Under the pieces are notes generated by a model. It saw only the letters and a program-made list of their open reading frames with translations, had not been told where the DNA came from and searched no databases. Source: Stereum hirsutum FP-91666 SS1 (Eukaryota > Basidiomycota > Agaricomycetes > Russulales > Stereaceae). From it: DNA of 56,568 bases. Both the position numbers and the translations under genes were made by a program. The DNA lies in assembly GCF_000264905.1 (NCBI RefSeq), contig NW_006763153.1, forward strand, positions 71,387 through 127,954. Reading direction: 5' to 3'. Positions 43,288-56,097 of the stretch are shown piece after piece; the stretch's first letter is position 1; the number at the start of each line of letters is the position of its first letter.

Positions 43288-43731
43288 CGTGGGCGGTGTT
43301 CAAACGTTCAAGAGCGAAGCAGTTGCCAGCTGGGACGCGGAAGCAAACTCAGGTGCCCCACGTGGAATTTCAATGCCCGCAGGAGAGTGCCGAATTCAGA
43401 GACGACTTCTCCTGATTTCGGAGCTCGAACGACAGTGTATGTCTGGACTCTGCACTGTTTGGCGGACGCTTTCCGGGCAAAACGCAAATGCGAAAGCTCA
43501 CAGTGTCAACAAAAGCTATATACGAGACGCGTATGATGTAATTTACGGTATATATGGCCAAGAGCGTGTTTGAGTGCTCGCGAATAAATTCCATCCTACT
43601 TATTGCTACGCTGTCTCACAATTACACTACATGGCGATGCCGAGTACCATACGATAGATTTCCGGGTCAAAGCACAGGTGAACTCGGTTCCGTTACACTA
43701 GCGACCGGTAATGTAACGCAAGTATTTTTCT
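43288..43731. other. Intergenic, nothing recognised
   Basis: Short ORFs only, between the hairpins and the 3' end of the WD40 gene. Confidence 0.35.
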
Positions 43732-45347
43732 CTAACTCCATACATGCCCTGGCTGCGAGTTTGTCCTGTTCGCTCCTCCCACCTTCTCTGAATCCAGTCG
43801 CCTACATTTAACATCACTCTGTTCATCGTCGGGACGATATCCGGTCGATGTAGGACTACCATCTTGAACAGGCCGTAAGATTACACCGAAAATGAACGAG
43901 GAGAAAGCTTTACTTACCGAGTAAGTATTTTGTACGACAAAGGCCGACGCCGCGACGATCAGCGTCCAGCGAAGGGTGCGCTTTCCGACTGAACGCATGG
44001 GCGATGAGCTTCTCTTCGAGCCTAAACCATTGCATGGTGCCTCGATCCTGGTCTTATGCTCCCATACCGATATAAAACTTGCCTTGCCTTCAGTCGAATC
44101 AGCGGCAATAATCCAAGAGCTTCCCCCAAAAGAGGAAGTCTGGCAACCATAGTCATCAGAGTAATTCGTCTCTAGTCAAGGGTGGACTCACTGTTATAGT
44201 ATAGACAGAAGCACCTTTCGAGTGCTGGAGAACGGAAAGTTCTGATCCGCTGGTCGTATCGAAGACATAGATATTCCCATCCTCATCCCCACCGACGACC
44301 GCTCTGCCGTTCTCAGCGAAGGCCACCTGCTTCGGATAACGGAATTTCGTTTCATTCGTGAGGAAGCTTCTGACCCAGTGGCAGTTGGACAGCTCAAAGA
44401 GGTCAAGACCATCCCAGGTATTATCCACGACAAATGACGATTGGCACGGATTGACAGCGACGCCTCCACTTCAAACCATCTACGTTAGCAAGTAGGCAGA
44501 GAGGCAAATCAATTGGGCGCACATACATAATCGATCTACCGATGACTTGGCGGGTGAGAAGGTCGCCAGAGCCACTCTGCAAGATCAAGCTGAATACGGC
44601 GTTTAGCAAACGCAATGATCGTGGACGGGAAGGAAAGAACAAAATAAAGCCATACATGCTTCCACACCGAAGACCAAAAACCCTCAATGTAGTCCCGTCT
44701 GTGCTGAAACACAGCGCACGGGGAACAATATCTAGTTGCAGGGAGAACTTTCCTTCCATGCTATTGTCTCCCCTGAGAAGCCATACTTGGAGTATCCCGT
44801 CCAAAGCGGCGACAGCGACGAGAAATGAGCCATCATTGTCCTTTGTTGTCGTTAAACTCGTGATCTCTCCGCCGTTACCAATGCAACGTCCAAAGCCCTC
44901 TTCCGCAGTGTCACACTGTAAAGGCCTTAGAAAGGTCGATTATCAGAGAATGAAAAGGCGAACTCACCCCTTCTCGTTTCAGCCATGAACCTAGATAGCC
45001 TGATGCCGTTCCATAGAGTAGGACATCACAGTCGTGTGCAACAGGAACCCACGTTAATGCAGAGACTGTGCCACGAAGTGCAGAATCGGCATGAGGCGCT
45101 AGAATGGGTGTTCCAGTGGGTAATTGCCAAACTCTGATCCCGTCATATCCTGTGGAATGCATTCGTCAGTACGTTCGCTCTAGCTCTACAAGATGAGGGT
45201 AGACTCACCGGCACTAGCAAGAATATTATGCTCAGAGACGGACAGAGCCAATACAGCGTCCTCATGACCTTCGAGGCGTCGAGTAAGAGTATATCGCGAT
45301 GAACGTCGCCTCAAAAACGACCAGAAAGATCGCAGCGTACCCCACAT
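43732..45347 (-). CDS. WD40-repeat protein with possible C-terminal membrane segment
   Basis: Multi-exon minus-strand gene. Exon 1 (45347-45209) reads MWGTLRSFWSF and LEGHEDAVLALSVSEHNILA; exon 2 (45149-44968) YDGIRVWQLPTGTPI and TASGYLGSW; exon 3 (from 44915) reads LVAVAALDGILQVWLLRGD. Later exons read GRSI, NTWDGLDLFELSNC, VGGDEDGNIYVFDTTSGSEL and WIIAADSTEGKASFISVWEH. GH..VxAL and IxVW/VFD motifs define a beta-propeller scaffold. The tail has a hydrophobic stretch (TLIVAASAFVV) that may anchor it in a membrane. Two donor sites near 44690 and 44520 are uncertain. TATAAAA 64 bp upstream supports the start at 45347. The last exon is read through to the stop at 43732; splicing there is possible. 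Confidence 0.65.
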
Positions 45348-45410
45348 CACGAACGAGTGGCTATTGAGTGCAGAAGTGTACGAGCAACAGAATAGCTCGA
45401 AATGAACATC

Positions 45411-45417
45411 TTTTATA
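45411..45417 (-). promoter_or_regulatory. TATA box of WD40 gene
   Basis: TATAAAA on the minus strand, 64 bp upstream of ATG 45347. Confidence 0.5.
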
Positions 45418-47882
45418 GAGATCACATAGGAGTACAAAGCTGTGATTGCCAAACGACTCAACAAAAGCCTAACGTTAACAAAGGAACGTTGAACGTACGG
45501 GGAGGCCTAGGAGAGCCGGCTGTGACTTAGGCGCTCAAGCCACTGGTCAGTTTGATACACGAAGATGGCACATAATAAGCAGGATTTCTTCGGCATCTAT
45601 GTCGTTTCCCCCACTGAGCAGGCAGAGGTAGAGGGTACGTCGGATGTGTAGGAACGGGTGAAAGGGGCGAAAAGCATGGAAGAATCGAAACGTACTTTCA
45701 TGATCAGTGGCCCTTCGTTCCAACAAACCGTCGTTCGGACAGTGCGAAAAACAGACCCAATTCCCTATCGTTTTCCCCCGTTCAAGTTCTCCTAAATCAT
45801 GTTAAATCACCGCTAGACTATATGCAAAGTCATTTGAGTACAATAATGTCAGCGGGAGGTCGAACGATGAGGGGGCGTTTCGGACACTTTGGCGGGCGCG
45901 GCCGTCCGATCAACGGCCCCGCCTCTCGATCGACGACCTTTCTCTCAGGAAGTTTACAACAAAACCACATAAGCATGGAGCTACAGTAGGGGGCATTATG
46001 CGTGCTAAGTTTCACGGCAAGAGATCGTGTATTGCATGAGCTAGAGTTTTGCAGCCCGGAGTGACACACGGAATGGTAAATGGAGGCGCGGTGGCAAGCC
46101 CGAATCGCCCGAATCGCGACACTTTCGCACCTGCTTCGAGGCTCTCCTCTTGCTCTCCTCCACCTCCGACGACAACCCCTCGCGATCCACTACCTTCTTT
46201 TCTGCCGGACTTTCGATAGTCGTTGTGAGTCGCACTACCCCTCTTCATCCCGGATGTACAAGATCAAAACGGCGATCGTCCTCGGTTGTCTTGTCTAGAG
46301 CTTGCACTAAGAGCTCCCCAGCCTGTGCTCAACATGGACCCCACCCTAGTACATTTTCGCATCTCGCTCATGTTGGCGCCTACAACTGGTGTAGGTTTTG
46401 CTAGGATAAGATTCAAATAAGTAAAGATAAGTAAGCCTTACTATCGTATGCTCTTAGCTCGCTTTTCCTGCCTGTCGCTTACTGTGCAATGCTATTTATC
46501 CTCACCCATTGCACTACCCTTCCTACCCCCAAGCCAACATGTCTTTATTACCATCTTTAGTCACGTTCCATGAGATGTCTCTCATGTTCTCATCCCTGTA
46601 TGTACTTCCAGACCCTAAGTATATCTGCTCATGCCACTCACCCATATCTTTCCATCTCCTTCTATACATCGCTCAGCGCTCCATCACCCCAAAACCACCA
46701 TTATAATTACCTATAGATTACCTTATATAACCCCACACCAGTTTTTACCTTTCAATATGCCCTGCTTCTTATGGAGATACTATTTTCATGTATTTACTTT
46801 GGGCTACACACGAAGAAATGCCGAAAAATGAGTCTATCTGCGGTCCCAATATCCACATCTGAAGTGGTATACATGCTAGGAGGACTATTTACATGAGATA
46901 CAGCAGAGGAAGCTAAGGTAAACATATAGATTTGAGTGAGATAATCACACTCACTGTCAAGCACGGCGCTGACGAGCGAGAGCAGATGCACGTGCCAGTT
47001 ACGGAACGACGCAGTGGCTGACGCGCGGTGGGCGCCTTTCTACAGTGTCCGTGCGCGTTGGGAGGAATTGCTGGGAGCGCGGGTTAGGGTTGACAGTAGG
47101 TATTTATCCCTGTCAAGATACGATTGCAGGATGCTTTGGAAAGACGACCACGGGGATGAGATTTCAGCGCTTGGGAAGGCATTAGACAAGCGGGCAGACT
47201 AGAAGGCGAGACCTTCAACACCGTTGCCCATCGGTGTTAGCCTGGCATGCAGCTCTACCCTTCACTATCAGGACAAGGACTTTACTCACCGTAACAGTGT
47301 CCTCAAGCCAGTCATCTTCGTCGTCTGACACACGCGTCTCAGTTTCGGATCGCCGGATGAATACGATTCACACAGCCTGACTACAGATGCACCACATTCC
47401 GTGAACATTCTCGTCCTTGGCGAAGACCCAAGGCAGTCGGAACTGAAGCGGTTCGCATCGTCAGCGGAGGCAGTCGCCAGCCATCGAACCTAGCCTTACA
47501 AGCACTGACCCATTAGAAAAGACAGAGCAGAACGAAAATGCACAGCCTTCCAATACATACAAGCGGGCGAGACAAGACGGAGCGCACAAAGCTGGTCAAA
47601 ACGTAGATACATGAACTTCCCAATACATGCGGTGAGAGACAAGAGATTCAAAGGTGGACACTAAGTGAACTGGGGGAGGCTGGGTGGCTGACAAAAAGAG
47701 GACAGAAAAGTAAAGCTGGAAGAACGTCTGAAAAGGCTGGAAGGTAGGTCCGAGAAGGAGTAAGACAGGAGGTACTGCAGGATCAATCGGCATAAACGTG
47801 ACGAGTCGGAAGACTGACGGGAAGAAATTTCGTCAACGACGGCGGATTATAAGATAGACCTGCTGAGGAGAACTTGGAATGT
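45418..47882. other. 2.4-kb stretch with no supported gene
   Basis: Only short ORFs (longest 84 codons) without motifs. A CT-rich section lies at 46480-46760. No terminal repeats recognised. It may be old degenerate transposon DNA. Confidence 0.4.
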
Positions 47883-48810
47883 CTAGAAATACGGGGGAAC
47901 GGGCTGTGGAAGATGGAAAGTCATATCGCAATAAGGTCTGGTAGGAATCTGGAAAAGAAAAGGGGGACATCCATCGCGTATGAGCGCGAGCCGCGAGCCC
48001 TCGGGTGCGCTGTATCTCTCTTGTCCTGGAAGTACCTCCCGGATTCCAAAGTTAGTCTCCCAAGGAAGCAGCTGCCCACCGGGCATGAAAGTACCCGGCA
48101 ACGGGACGAAGGTGAACTTCCAAGCCTTCGGAGTGTTGACGACTTCTCCACGACGAGCGCGGCTGACAAGATCAAGACAGTATTGCCCAAGGTCCCTCAT
48201 GCCGCCCTCCCAAATGCGTATCGCAAGATCTGAGTTCGGAATGTTATAGACCATGACCTCATCTACACCCGGTCTCGGTTTACGCTGTCGGATCGACCAA
48301 TCAGCTGTCGCGCATATGATAACGTGGATAACGCTACGTACCCCTCTGGACGGTAAATGACCACCACATCTGTCAAGTAAATCCTGAACAACCTTGTTGT
48401 GATCCGCCATATACTTTTCAAGGGTATCCTCGTTCGCGCCCATAGCGAACATGTCTGCCCTGAGCAACTCTTGAGACATGGGGATGTAGGAGGGGTCTTC
48501 AGAGGCCGCGTACGCATCGAGCGTGCTGTGGAGAACAGGAAGAGGACGCCCGTTGGATTGCGTTTCGCGGAGAGGCGGATACGTTGGGCGAACATAGGTA
48601 AAGAAGGGGTCTAAAGTGTCGTTGGCGTTGAAACGGCTCGTAAACTCATAGTATGGGTTGCGACGATACGGGTTGTAATTGGATCGGGCTTGGGAACGTT
48701 TGCCTTTGCCACGGCGCTGATACTGGGACTTCAATCCTGTCAGATAGATAGAACGCTGGGAAGTGGGCATACTGACGTACCTGGGGCATGTTGTTGGATC
48801 GGTTGGCCAT
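47883..48810 (-). CDS. Hypothetical 295-residue protein
   Basis: Exon 1 48810-48777 (MANRSNNMPQV), intron 48737-48776 (40 nt, GTCAGT..CAG, phase 1), exon 2 48736-47883. The start of exon 2 is very basic (RLKSQYQRRGKGKRSQARS), possibly nucleic-acid-binding. The remainder looks folded: DMFAMGANEDTLEKYMADHN, VRSVIHVIICATADWSIRQR, DLAIRIWEGGMRDLGQYCLD and YCDMTFHLPQPVPPYF. No family recognised. The intron is unusually short; the alternative is a start at 48770 without it. Lies ~2 kb from the transposase gene, on the same strand. Confidence 0.5.
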
Positions 48811-49068
48811 TTGTGCTGGTGGGGCGATCGATGAGCTTTCGTAGATGATGGTTGGAACGAACTACGCTTGTCGCTAGATCCGAAGGAATTACGAATTGAT
48901 AAGGCTTGCGTTGTGTCACGCAGTCACACTTTCTCCCAGGAGGTTTTGGTTTTTAAACCCCGTCAATCGATCACCCCTGTTCCCCCAGATCTCTGTCGAT
49001 CGCCACCAAGGTGCCTACACTCTTTTGTATATTGAACCAATTGTTGCTGATGTAGGATCCTGCAGGCA
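48811..49068. other. Divergent spacer
   Basis: About 260 bp between the minus-strand 295-residue gene and the plus-strand 190-residue gene; would hold both promoters. A TTTTTAAACC run at ~48950 is the only AT-rich core. Confidence 0.35.
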
Positions 49069-49693
49069 ATGGCCTTGTACCAAGGCTTTCTCGGTTCAGA
49101 GGCTACCCGCTTTCCGGGTCAAGACACCGTCGATATACACTTGACACATTGGAGGAACCATCCTGTCCGTCCCTTACGCCAACGGACGATCGCCCTCACC
49201 CAAGGGATGTCATTCATCTCGATCGAACAAATGCTCCCCTTCGCCAATCCCGCTGGCGGGCCACCCGTCTGGTCATGGGTGCCATCTTTGACGTTCACCG
49301 TCGCCGTCCAGCTCTGGTGTATTGGACCAAGTCAACCCGCTTTGCCTGGTTTGCCGCTAGTGAGTCAAACAACTTTATGGCTTTTGGTACGAAACTCAAC
49401 CCTCTCAATAGCCCAATCCGGTTCCATATCTCATGCCGCTGGAGGCGGTCTGGTTGAATGGAGCATGGCGCTTCGGGTACTCTCTGCCCTGGGGCTATGA
49501 TGTCCACGAAATTCAGGTAGCCCAGTTTGCTGGCATGCCCCAACAACTGCAGGGCTTCTTGCACTACTACAAATCACAGCGCCGCATCCACCATAATGTC
49601 ACCCCCACCATGATCCCGAATGGACCCCACAAATACTTTTTCGTCCTTGCTTTCGGGACGCAATGGAATATGTTTCGTCGTTCGTGGATATGA
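49069..49693 (+). CDS. Hypothetical 190-residue protein, two exons
   Basis: Exon 1 49069-49359 (MALYQGFLGSEATRFPGQD to PALPGLPL), intron 49360-49411 (GTGAGT..AATAG, 52 nt, phase 0), exon 2 49412-49693 (PNPVPYLMPLEAVWLNGAWR, FGYSLPWGYDVHEIQVAQFA, NGPHKYFFVLAFGTQWNMFR). Removing the intron joins frames that otherwise end early, which supports the model. An acceptor-like CTGCAG lies just before the ATG, so an upstream exon is possible. Function unknown. Many Trp and aromatic residues. Confidence 0.45.
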
Positions 49694-50549
49694 GTTTCAG
49701 GCTAGCTGGTCGGTGTCATTTGTTCTTGTGTCGCTGCTGTTGACGGGTGGAGGATAGTTGGTTTCGATTGTACGATCTTGTATGTAACTACAAATTGAAT
49801 TCTACAGGCAAGCGGATACTGGTGTAAGCAGTGTATTGTGCTCTCAGGGAACGGCATGAGATTCATGATACGGGTGTGAGTTCAAAGACATCATCTTTCT
49901 CAACTAAAAGGTTTCTATGGAATGTGAGCTAAAGGGCGGCGAAGGCGAAAAAATCCCCGATTGAGAGTGCAAACTGAGAGCTTTGATGTTACAGTCTCTT
50001 CCGATTTGAAGTGGCTGCCAGACCTCTCGATCTGCGCCAGCACTTGCAAGAAGTGGTACGAACGTTGATCGATAGCTCCAGGCAGAAACCTTTCCCACAG
50101 CAAGCACCGTCTACTGATCCTTGGGCCAGCCGGTTGAAGGATTGGCTACTCTGTTCTAGGAGACTAGCGTCGTCTACACCTCACAATGGCACGGCCGTCC
50201 CAAGGTGTCGCACCCACGTACATGCGAAGCTGATTCCTTGTAGTCGCGGTACCCACAATGCTATACGCCGCCGGCACGTTCTTAGTCCTACGGAGGAAAG
50301 GAAGGGCTGGGACGAAGAGGCTAGTGACCTGCTATGAGTGCAAAGCATGGCCGCAGTGTTCAGTACGTAGTTACACACGGGATCGTATATCATTCGTCTG
50401 ACACTCTCGACCCTTCAGCATCTCCCACCGCGTAAAGTGATGTCTTCCGTACGATTGAAACCTTAACTTCTCGTCTCTCTATCCCGCCCTCGGTACACAA
50501 GTTGTGCGGCGGCAGCATCCGATCCAACCGCTTGTGTTCGTAAAATGCA
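49694..50549. other. Intergenic, 3' of transposase
   Basis: Nothing coding supported. If the transposase belongs to a complete element, its right-hand terminal repeat (minus-strand sense) should be here or a little further left. Confidence 0.35.
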
Positions 50550-53500
50550 CTATATATGTCTGGCTTCAATCCTGGGCCGAATCGATAAGTCGATGAAAGG
50601 CTCTTCAGCGGTAAATAAATATGCAGTTACCTTAGTGACATCGAGGACGAGTACGAGATCGTTGGACAAACGAAGTTGGGCGCAATGGCCTTGAACCCAC
50701 TCCACGGGGATCTCCCTGATGACCTTTGAATAGGATGTTGAATAGATGGATGCTGGGAAGTGTGGAAAGCGCTCTTGTATGTTCGCGACGGTGTGAGGCG
50801 CTTCCAGTTGGGGATATATTGCGAGCTTGATATGGCCTCCGAGAATGTATATCTCAACGATCTTGGCTGGAAACCCTCGTCGGCGAGAAGTCCCACTGGA
50901 TTCGGGAGAGACCATGATCAAACTATTACCAAGGTGCTGTGACTCTCGTGAGAAAAATACTCCGTGGCGCTGGATTGTTGGACGTGTTGGCAACTCGACT
51001 TTCCCCGTCATGTCTCGAACAGCTTCGGATACGGCCTTCACTGTGAAATCCTCCAGATCAGGAGCCGTGTCCTGCTTCTTTCCCGACGCCTTGTCCATCA
51101 TATTCTGGCACTGTCTGAGTGCAGGAGGACAGTCCGATCGAGCAGCCCATTGTTTGAAACGGCTGCCCCGTGTCCATGACAGCAACATAGTGCGTTCAGC
51201 TTCCCCTGTAGATTAAATACTAGTCAGTGATCGTAGTACGACGGTGCAGATCTATAGAAGAACATGTAGACGTCGAACCACTCACCCTTTTTGTGATTAT
51301 GCGGTATGTCCTGCAACGTTCCTATGAGCCGCTCAAATGGGAATGCCCACCACGACGCGATGGGCCCGTATAGAATCAGGAAATCATAGACGTGAAACAC
51401 GGCATGATGGTAGGGCAAAAGGTAGCCCGGAAAGAGTTTCTTGATTCCTTCGACGTGCTTTCTAACCTCCTCGCGGTAGTCCTCGGCACGTTGCCTCGTC
51501 ATAGACCGTTTACTGGCTAATAGACAGAGACAAACCAACGCCATAGCATTCTCTAGAACCGGAGCCATATCCACAGCATCAGCGGAGGCACGGGGCATCC
51601 CTTCAATCCAGAGGCTGAGGAGTGCAAGTGGAATGTAGATGGACCAAAGAATTCTCCATTGGTTCGCCTTCAGGTGACCGGCGTTCTTAGATCCGAAGGT
51701 GACGGGGACGGAGTTTACCCATGACGGACGAACGACATCACGAATGGCTTCGCGCACGCGAGAGAGGACGGTATCAGAGTCGATCCATGTATGCTTGGGC
51801 GGGTCCCTAGGCATAGCCATGCGCTAATGGGTATGTCAGTTGTCGTTTTCGTGCGTTAAGCGTCACGATAAGGAGAGAAAACACACCCAACTCGCAAGAG
51901 CCTCAGCATGATCACGCCTAATCACCTTGCCTTTCTTTCCCGTTCCTGCCTTCGGTAAGATCCAGAGGTCGGTAGCTACGAACTCGAGTGCTATTGCACT
52001 CTCGTCCTCCATGGAATCCGCCAAGTAACGTTGAGGTGTTCGTCGTGGCGCATTATCGTCCTCCTCACGATCTTTCGCACGGGGCTCGTAAGAGGTGTCG
52101 CGCAATCCAGCAGTGAGGCGACGATGAATGGCAAATACGGATTTGCAAGCATTAGCGCTCTTCTGGAGTTCTTCACGGAGTTGTCTGAGCTTCGTCACGC
52201 GTGATCTGCCTTCCTCGCCTTGCGGAAGGTCTCTTGAAACAAGACGCCCTCCTTCGTATAAGACATTGAGGTCGAAAAGATGGTCCTCTTCTGCCTCCAT
52301 CTCAATGTCGTCGTCGTCGTCGCCGTCGTCACCGTCGCCACCATCAGAAGGGCCTGGGTAGACGTTGGAGCTGGTAGTTGGTCGAGGCGGCAGCTCGAAA
52401 TTGAAGGAGTAGCAGCGTACAGCACGCGGGGTGACAGTACTGTCGTCTCCCGCATTCTCCTTCTTCCCCTTCTTCCCCTTCTTCCCCTTCTTCTCCTTAT
52501 GAACCAGGCGAAGTGCTCCTATCGTGTACGTTTGACATAACCTAAGGTAAAAGCCGTGCATTCCTTCGGGTACCAGTTGGCGAGGAGGGTCCCACCAGTC
52601 CCAACCGTAGAGTTCCGAGTACTGTACACCACGATTGACCCAAATAGAATCCCTCTCGGTGGTAGTGGCAGCGTCTCTCCACCTGAGCGCCCAGGTTCGC
52701 AAGTGCTCGGCGTTGCGAGGCCTCCAGCATTCGAAGTCGGTAGCTCCGAGATTTTCCAGGTGCCAGCAATCACAAATATAGCAAAAATAATGGCTGGTGA
52801 TTTGAAAGAATCCGCTGAGCGTGCGTCCGGCGGGGGAGTCAAGAACGACTGGACCGACAGCGCACTTGACGTTATAACCGGTCCTTGGGAGGTCCCGTCC
52901 AGTGTAGCGGATGCCCGCTCGATATGCCTGGTTGATGATCTTAACTATGGGGCGTATGTAGTGCTGAATTTGGCTTTTGTTAGGCTCGTCGGGAATAACG
53001 GTGGCAAGCCAATAGTTCGCGGAGTCGTTACGCATCGTGACCGGAAGGTTGAGGCAAGACATGCCGATGGCAGTAGCAGACATGGATTTTCCGTGGATGT
53101 TGGCGCCCTCGATTTGGAAACCGTCTACGCTCAGGGAAAAAAGGAGAGCTTCCGAATCTTCGCCTCGTACGTCCATGAACAAGCGACCATCAGAGCCCTT
53201 GAGGAGACGCACGTACTGCCCGTCCTGGACGTCAGTCCATTCCTCTGGAGCCGGTCGTAATGCTTGTTCTCGAAAGACTCGAAATATATCTCGGTAGTCC
53301 CTTCGACAAACCAAGCTCCCAACGTACTCATGAAAAGATCGATATAGAACGAACTTGAAAGGCTTTCCCTCATCATCGAGTAAAAACGATCCGCATTCGA
53401 TGCCTGGCGTTTCTCGATTCGTACATATTTGAGGATAAGGAGCCTCGTACGTGCAGTGGCACTGAGTGCACACAGCAAAAGAAATCATGCGTGATGTGAG

Positions 53501-54831
53501 GTTGAACTTTTTCTCCACGGTTTCGGCTTTTTTGGGGATCGAGTTCAAGGCATGTATTTGCTTCCTCGTAGCTGGACGATCGCCGAGTTCTACCATCTGC
53601 CAGCCGAACAATGTGAGTAGGGCAAGGACCTGAGAGGTATCGTCCTGTGACGCGCGAGGTTTCATCCTAAGCCACATCCCCATGAATAAGGCAACCTGTG
53701 TAGGTCCGGGCTCCACGTCAACGCTATTTGTGAACAGATGATCTAAAACGGAATGGATGAGAAGAGTATCTTTGCATGATCAGTTCGAGGATACTGACCA
53801 CAATCCATCACCAACGAATCTTCTATCGATAAAGCATCCTTCGTGCTCTTCAAAAGATGTTCCAGGCCCTCCAATTCCTTCGCTACGAGAGACTTGAGAT
53901 TCTGAATGAAGGGGCTGCGGCGAGCGATATCGGACATCACTTTCTGGCTAGAGGCGATCGCCACCTCGATGTCATAGATTTCGTCCGCGATCGTGTTGCG
54001 CTGCAAGGTATTGAGCGTACCGAGAGGGAAAACGGTTGTTCTGGCTGGATTGAGAAAGGGCGAGGTGAAAGGGTGTCTGTGTGAAAGGGACTCTAAATCT
54101 GCTATCCGCTTCATAGTGTCCCGGCGAACACGTTCGATATTCGGAAGGTGCTTGGTGTCCCAATATGTGGGCTCGATCGACTGTGGGGACGTGAATGAAG
54201 CGTCCACCGGAGTTGTACCGGCCTGCCGAGGACCGGGTATCGATGAGGGAGATACAGGAGCCTCAGCCGAGGTCTTTCTCGAGCTTTCCATGATATGTAC
54301 AGCAGACTCTAGTAATTCGGCTGCGAAACTCTGAGGATGTGGGACAGATGAAATCTCGGTGGACTGAGGGTTACCATTGGAACGCGAGTGCCATAGCAGG
54401 GTATCCATATCTGCACCGTCTTGAGAGACAGAGGCGCCTAGCGATTGCCAGGAGAGGACTTCGAGGTTCTCGTCCGCTGGCGGGGGAGAGCAGGCATTTC
54501 GAGAATCGAGAGACGGTGTATAAAATGAATATTGAACTCGGCTGTCCTGTCGGACAGTTCCGCTCTGGAACGCAGATGACACGGAAGGACTGGATACGAA
54601 CGAAGGTTCGCAGTGGAGGGAAGGCTGAAAAGCAGCACCTATCGTCGTCCGGTTCATGGTATGCATAGCGAACTGTGGATGAAGGTACGATGTAGGGCCT
54701 GAGGGTCTGGGACCCCGGGTCGCGATCGAGTGTTCTCGCCGGAGCTCCTCTGTGATTTGCTCCCTGAAGACACCTTTGTCGATGCATCTGGGGCAGTAAC
54801 AATCTACGAGCACTTCCGGTCGTTCCGGCAT
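50550..54831 (-). CDS. Plavaka/Tnp2-like (CMC superfamily) transposase, structurally intact
   Basis: Exons 54831-53799, 53742-51887, 51823-51286 and 51205-50550, with consistent phases, give 1360 residues and no lesion. The N-terminus has a CYCPRC pair then a long Ser/Pro-rich region. The core follows Agaricomycete Plavaka transposases: CTQCHCTYEAPYPQIC zinc motif, LDDEGKPFKFVLYRSFHEYV, LLFSLSVDGFQIEGANIHGK (first catalytic Asp likely in SVDGF), CLNLPVTMR, ANYWLATVIPDEPNKSQIQH, YIRPIVKIINQAYRAGIRYT, VVLDSPAGRTLSGF, CYICDCWHLENLGATD and VPEGMHGFYLRLCQ. Then come lysine/glycine repeats and an acidic run. Exons 3-4 give LKANQWRILWSIYIPLALLS, FPGYLLPYHHAVFHVYDFL, GPIASWWAFPFERLIGTLQD and NHKKGEAERTML. 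Role: cut-and-paste transposition. Element ends were not found. Confidence 0.8.
52455..52495 (-). repeat. 9-bp coding repeat (Lys-Gly run)
   Basis: CTTCTTCCC copies on the plus strand encode KKGKKGKKGKK in the transposase. A nearby GTC run at 52306-52345 encodes Asp/Gly repeats. Confidence 0.75.
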
Positions 54832-56090
54832 GGCTTACAGCTATGGTCAATATTAGCGAGCGAGCACGATGGGACCACAGAGAGGATGCTTACATTGCAC
54901 CGCTTGGATTTTGGTGGAATCGGTAGTGAGCAGTCCTCAAGGAGGGAGAAGGGAATTTGAAGAGGTGATATGCAAGACAGACACCACTTATATCGCACCA
55001 AGTGGTTGACTATAAGGAGTTGAAAGCGTCCAGAAGGGCATTTCGACGATGGAGCGCAACGCGATGTCCAACGACGTGCCTCGCAGACAATGGTGAAAAC
55101 TGTAGGATTGTCACCACAATAAAAATAAAGACAATGTCTTTAAGATCAGCATATCGAACAAAGACAGAGGCGTGTTTGCGGTGGTAGAATACAGACAACA
55201 ATGGTACGAGCGCTGCCTCTTCTGAAATTGAACATAGGCAGATTTAGCTTAATCATTGCGTCGGATGTGCACCATTCTTGGCGAGGGACCGCCAACGAAA
55301 GGAAATATTACAGTGCCGTATCATAGCATGACGTCAGTAGTCACAGCCGCGTCGCGTAAGGAAGAGTGGCGATGGTACGTAGAGACAAACATCACGCATC
55401 GCACCAATTGCGAGATCTGACCATCTAACTACGAGCGACGTGAACATACACTGACAGCCTCAACTGACAGATGATCTCTTCCTGGCTGAAGATTGAATTG
55501 AGACCATTCGATGTATTCGTATAGAAGCCGTGTCCGGTGTAGAAATCTGTTTGATTTGAACAGGCATGTTAACCGGGTGGGACGTTGTATTGAAGAAGAT
55601 AGGACCCTAGTTGACACCCGTGACGCCAAGGCGCTCTACGCCTGGAAGGCCATTTCCAAAGCGAGCGTTTTAACTGGCACACGCTGCAAAGCGTCGAGTA
55701 TCCTGCAAGGGTCCCGAGTTAGGAAGGGCTGTGAGGCCAGGGAACTCGATTGCGTTCCAGATCGTGTGTGCTGAATAGGGGTAGATGCCTTGCAAACAAA
55801 AGTGTGTTATGGTGAGGAAGATGGGGGAGAACGTATCGAACCGATTGGGAGATAGAAAGGTGATACAGGGCGCGACAGGGTACGCAGGTGTGACGACAGT
55901 CGACCGATTCAAGCAATAAGAATGACAGAGAGGACATCAACGCTGATTATGCAGGACGACATCGACGGGTGAGAATGAGCATCTAGCAGGGACATGGCGG
56001 GGGAACACATTGTCTGTATCCGGACTACAAAATAAAAAGATCATCTGACGAGGGGGATATCTTCGAAGACAATTACGTGCGCTCCTTTCA
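54832..56090. other. Non-coding flank of transposase
   Basis: No gene supported; ORFs of 60-87 codons only. The upstream terminal repeat of the transposon should lie here if it is complete; no inverted match to 49694-50549 was recognised by eye. Confidence 0.35.
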
Positions 56091-56097
56091 GAGTCGA

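Noticed and set aside
45348..45464. N-terminal extension of the WD40 frame to 45464
   Set aside because: A TATA box lies at 45411-45417 inside it; the ATG at 45347 fits better.
49149..49457. Second-frame ORF in the 190-residue gene
   Set aside because: Removing the 52-nt GT..AG intron joins frames 1 and 3 cleanly; the second frame is a shadow.
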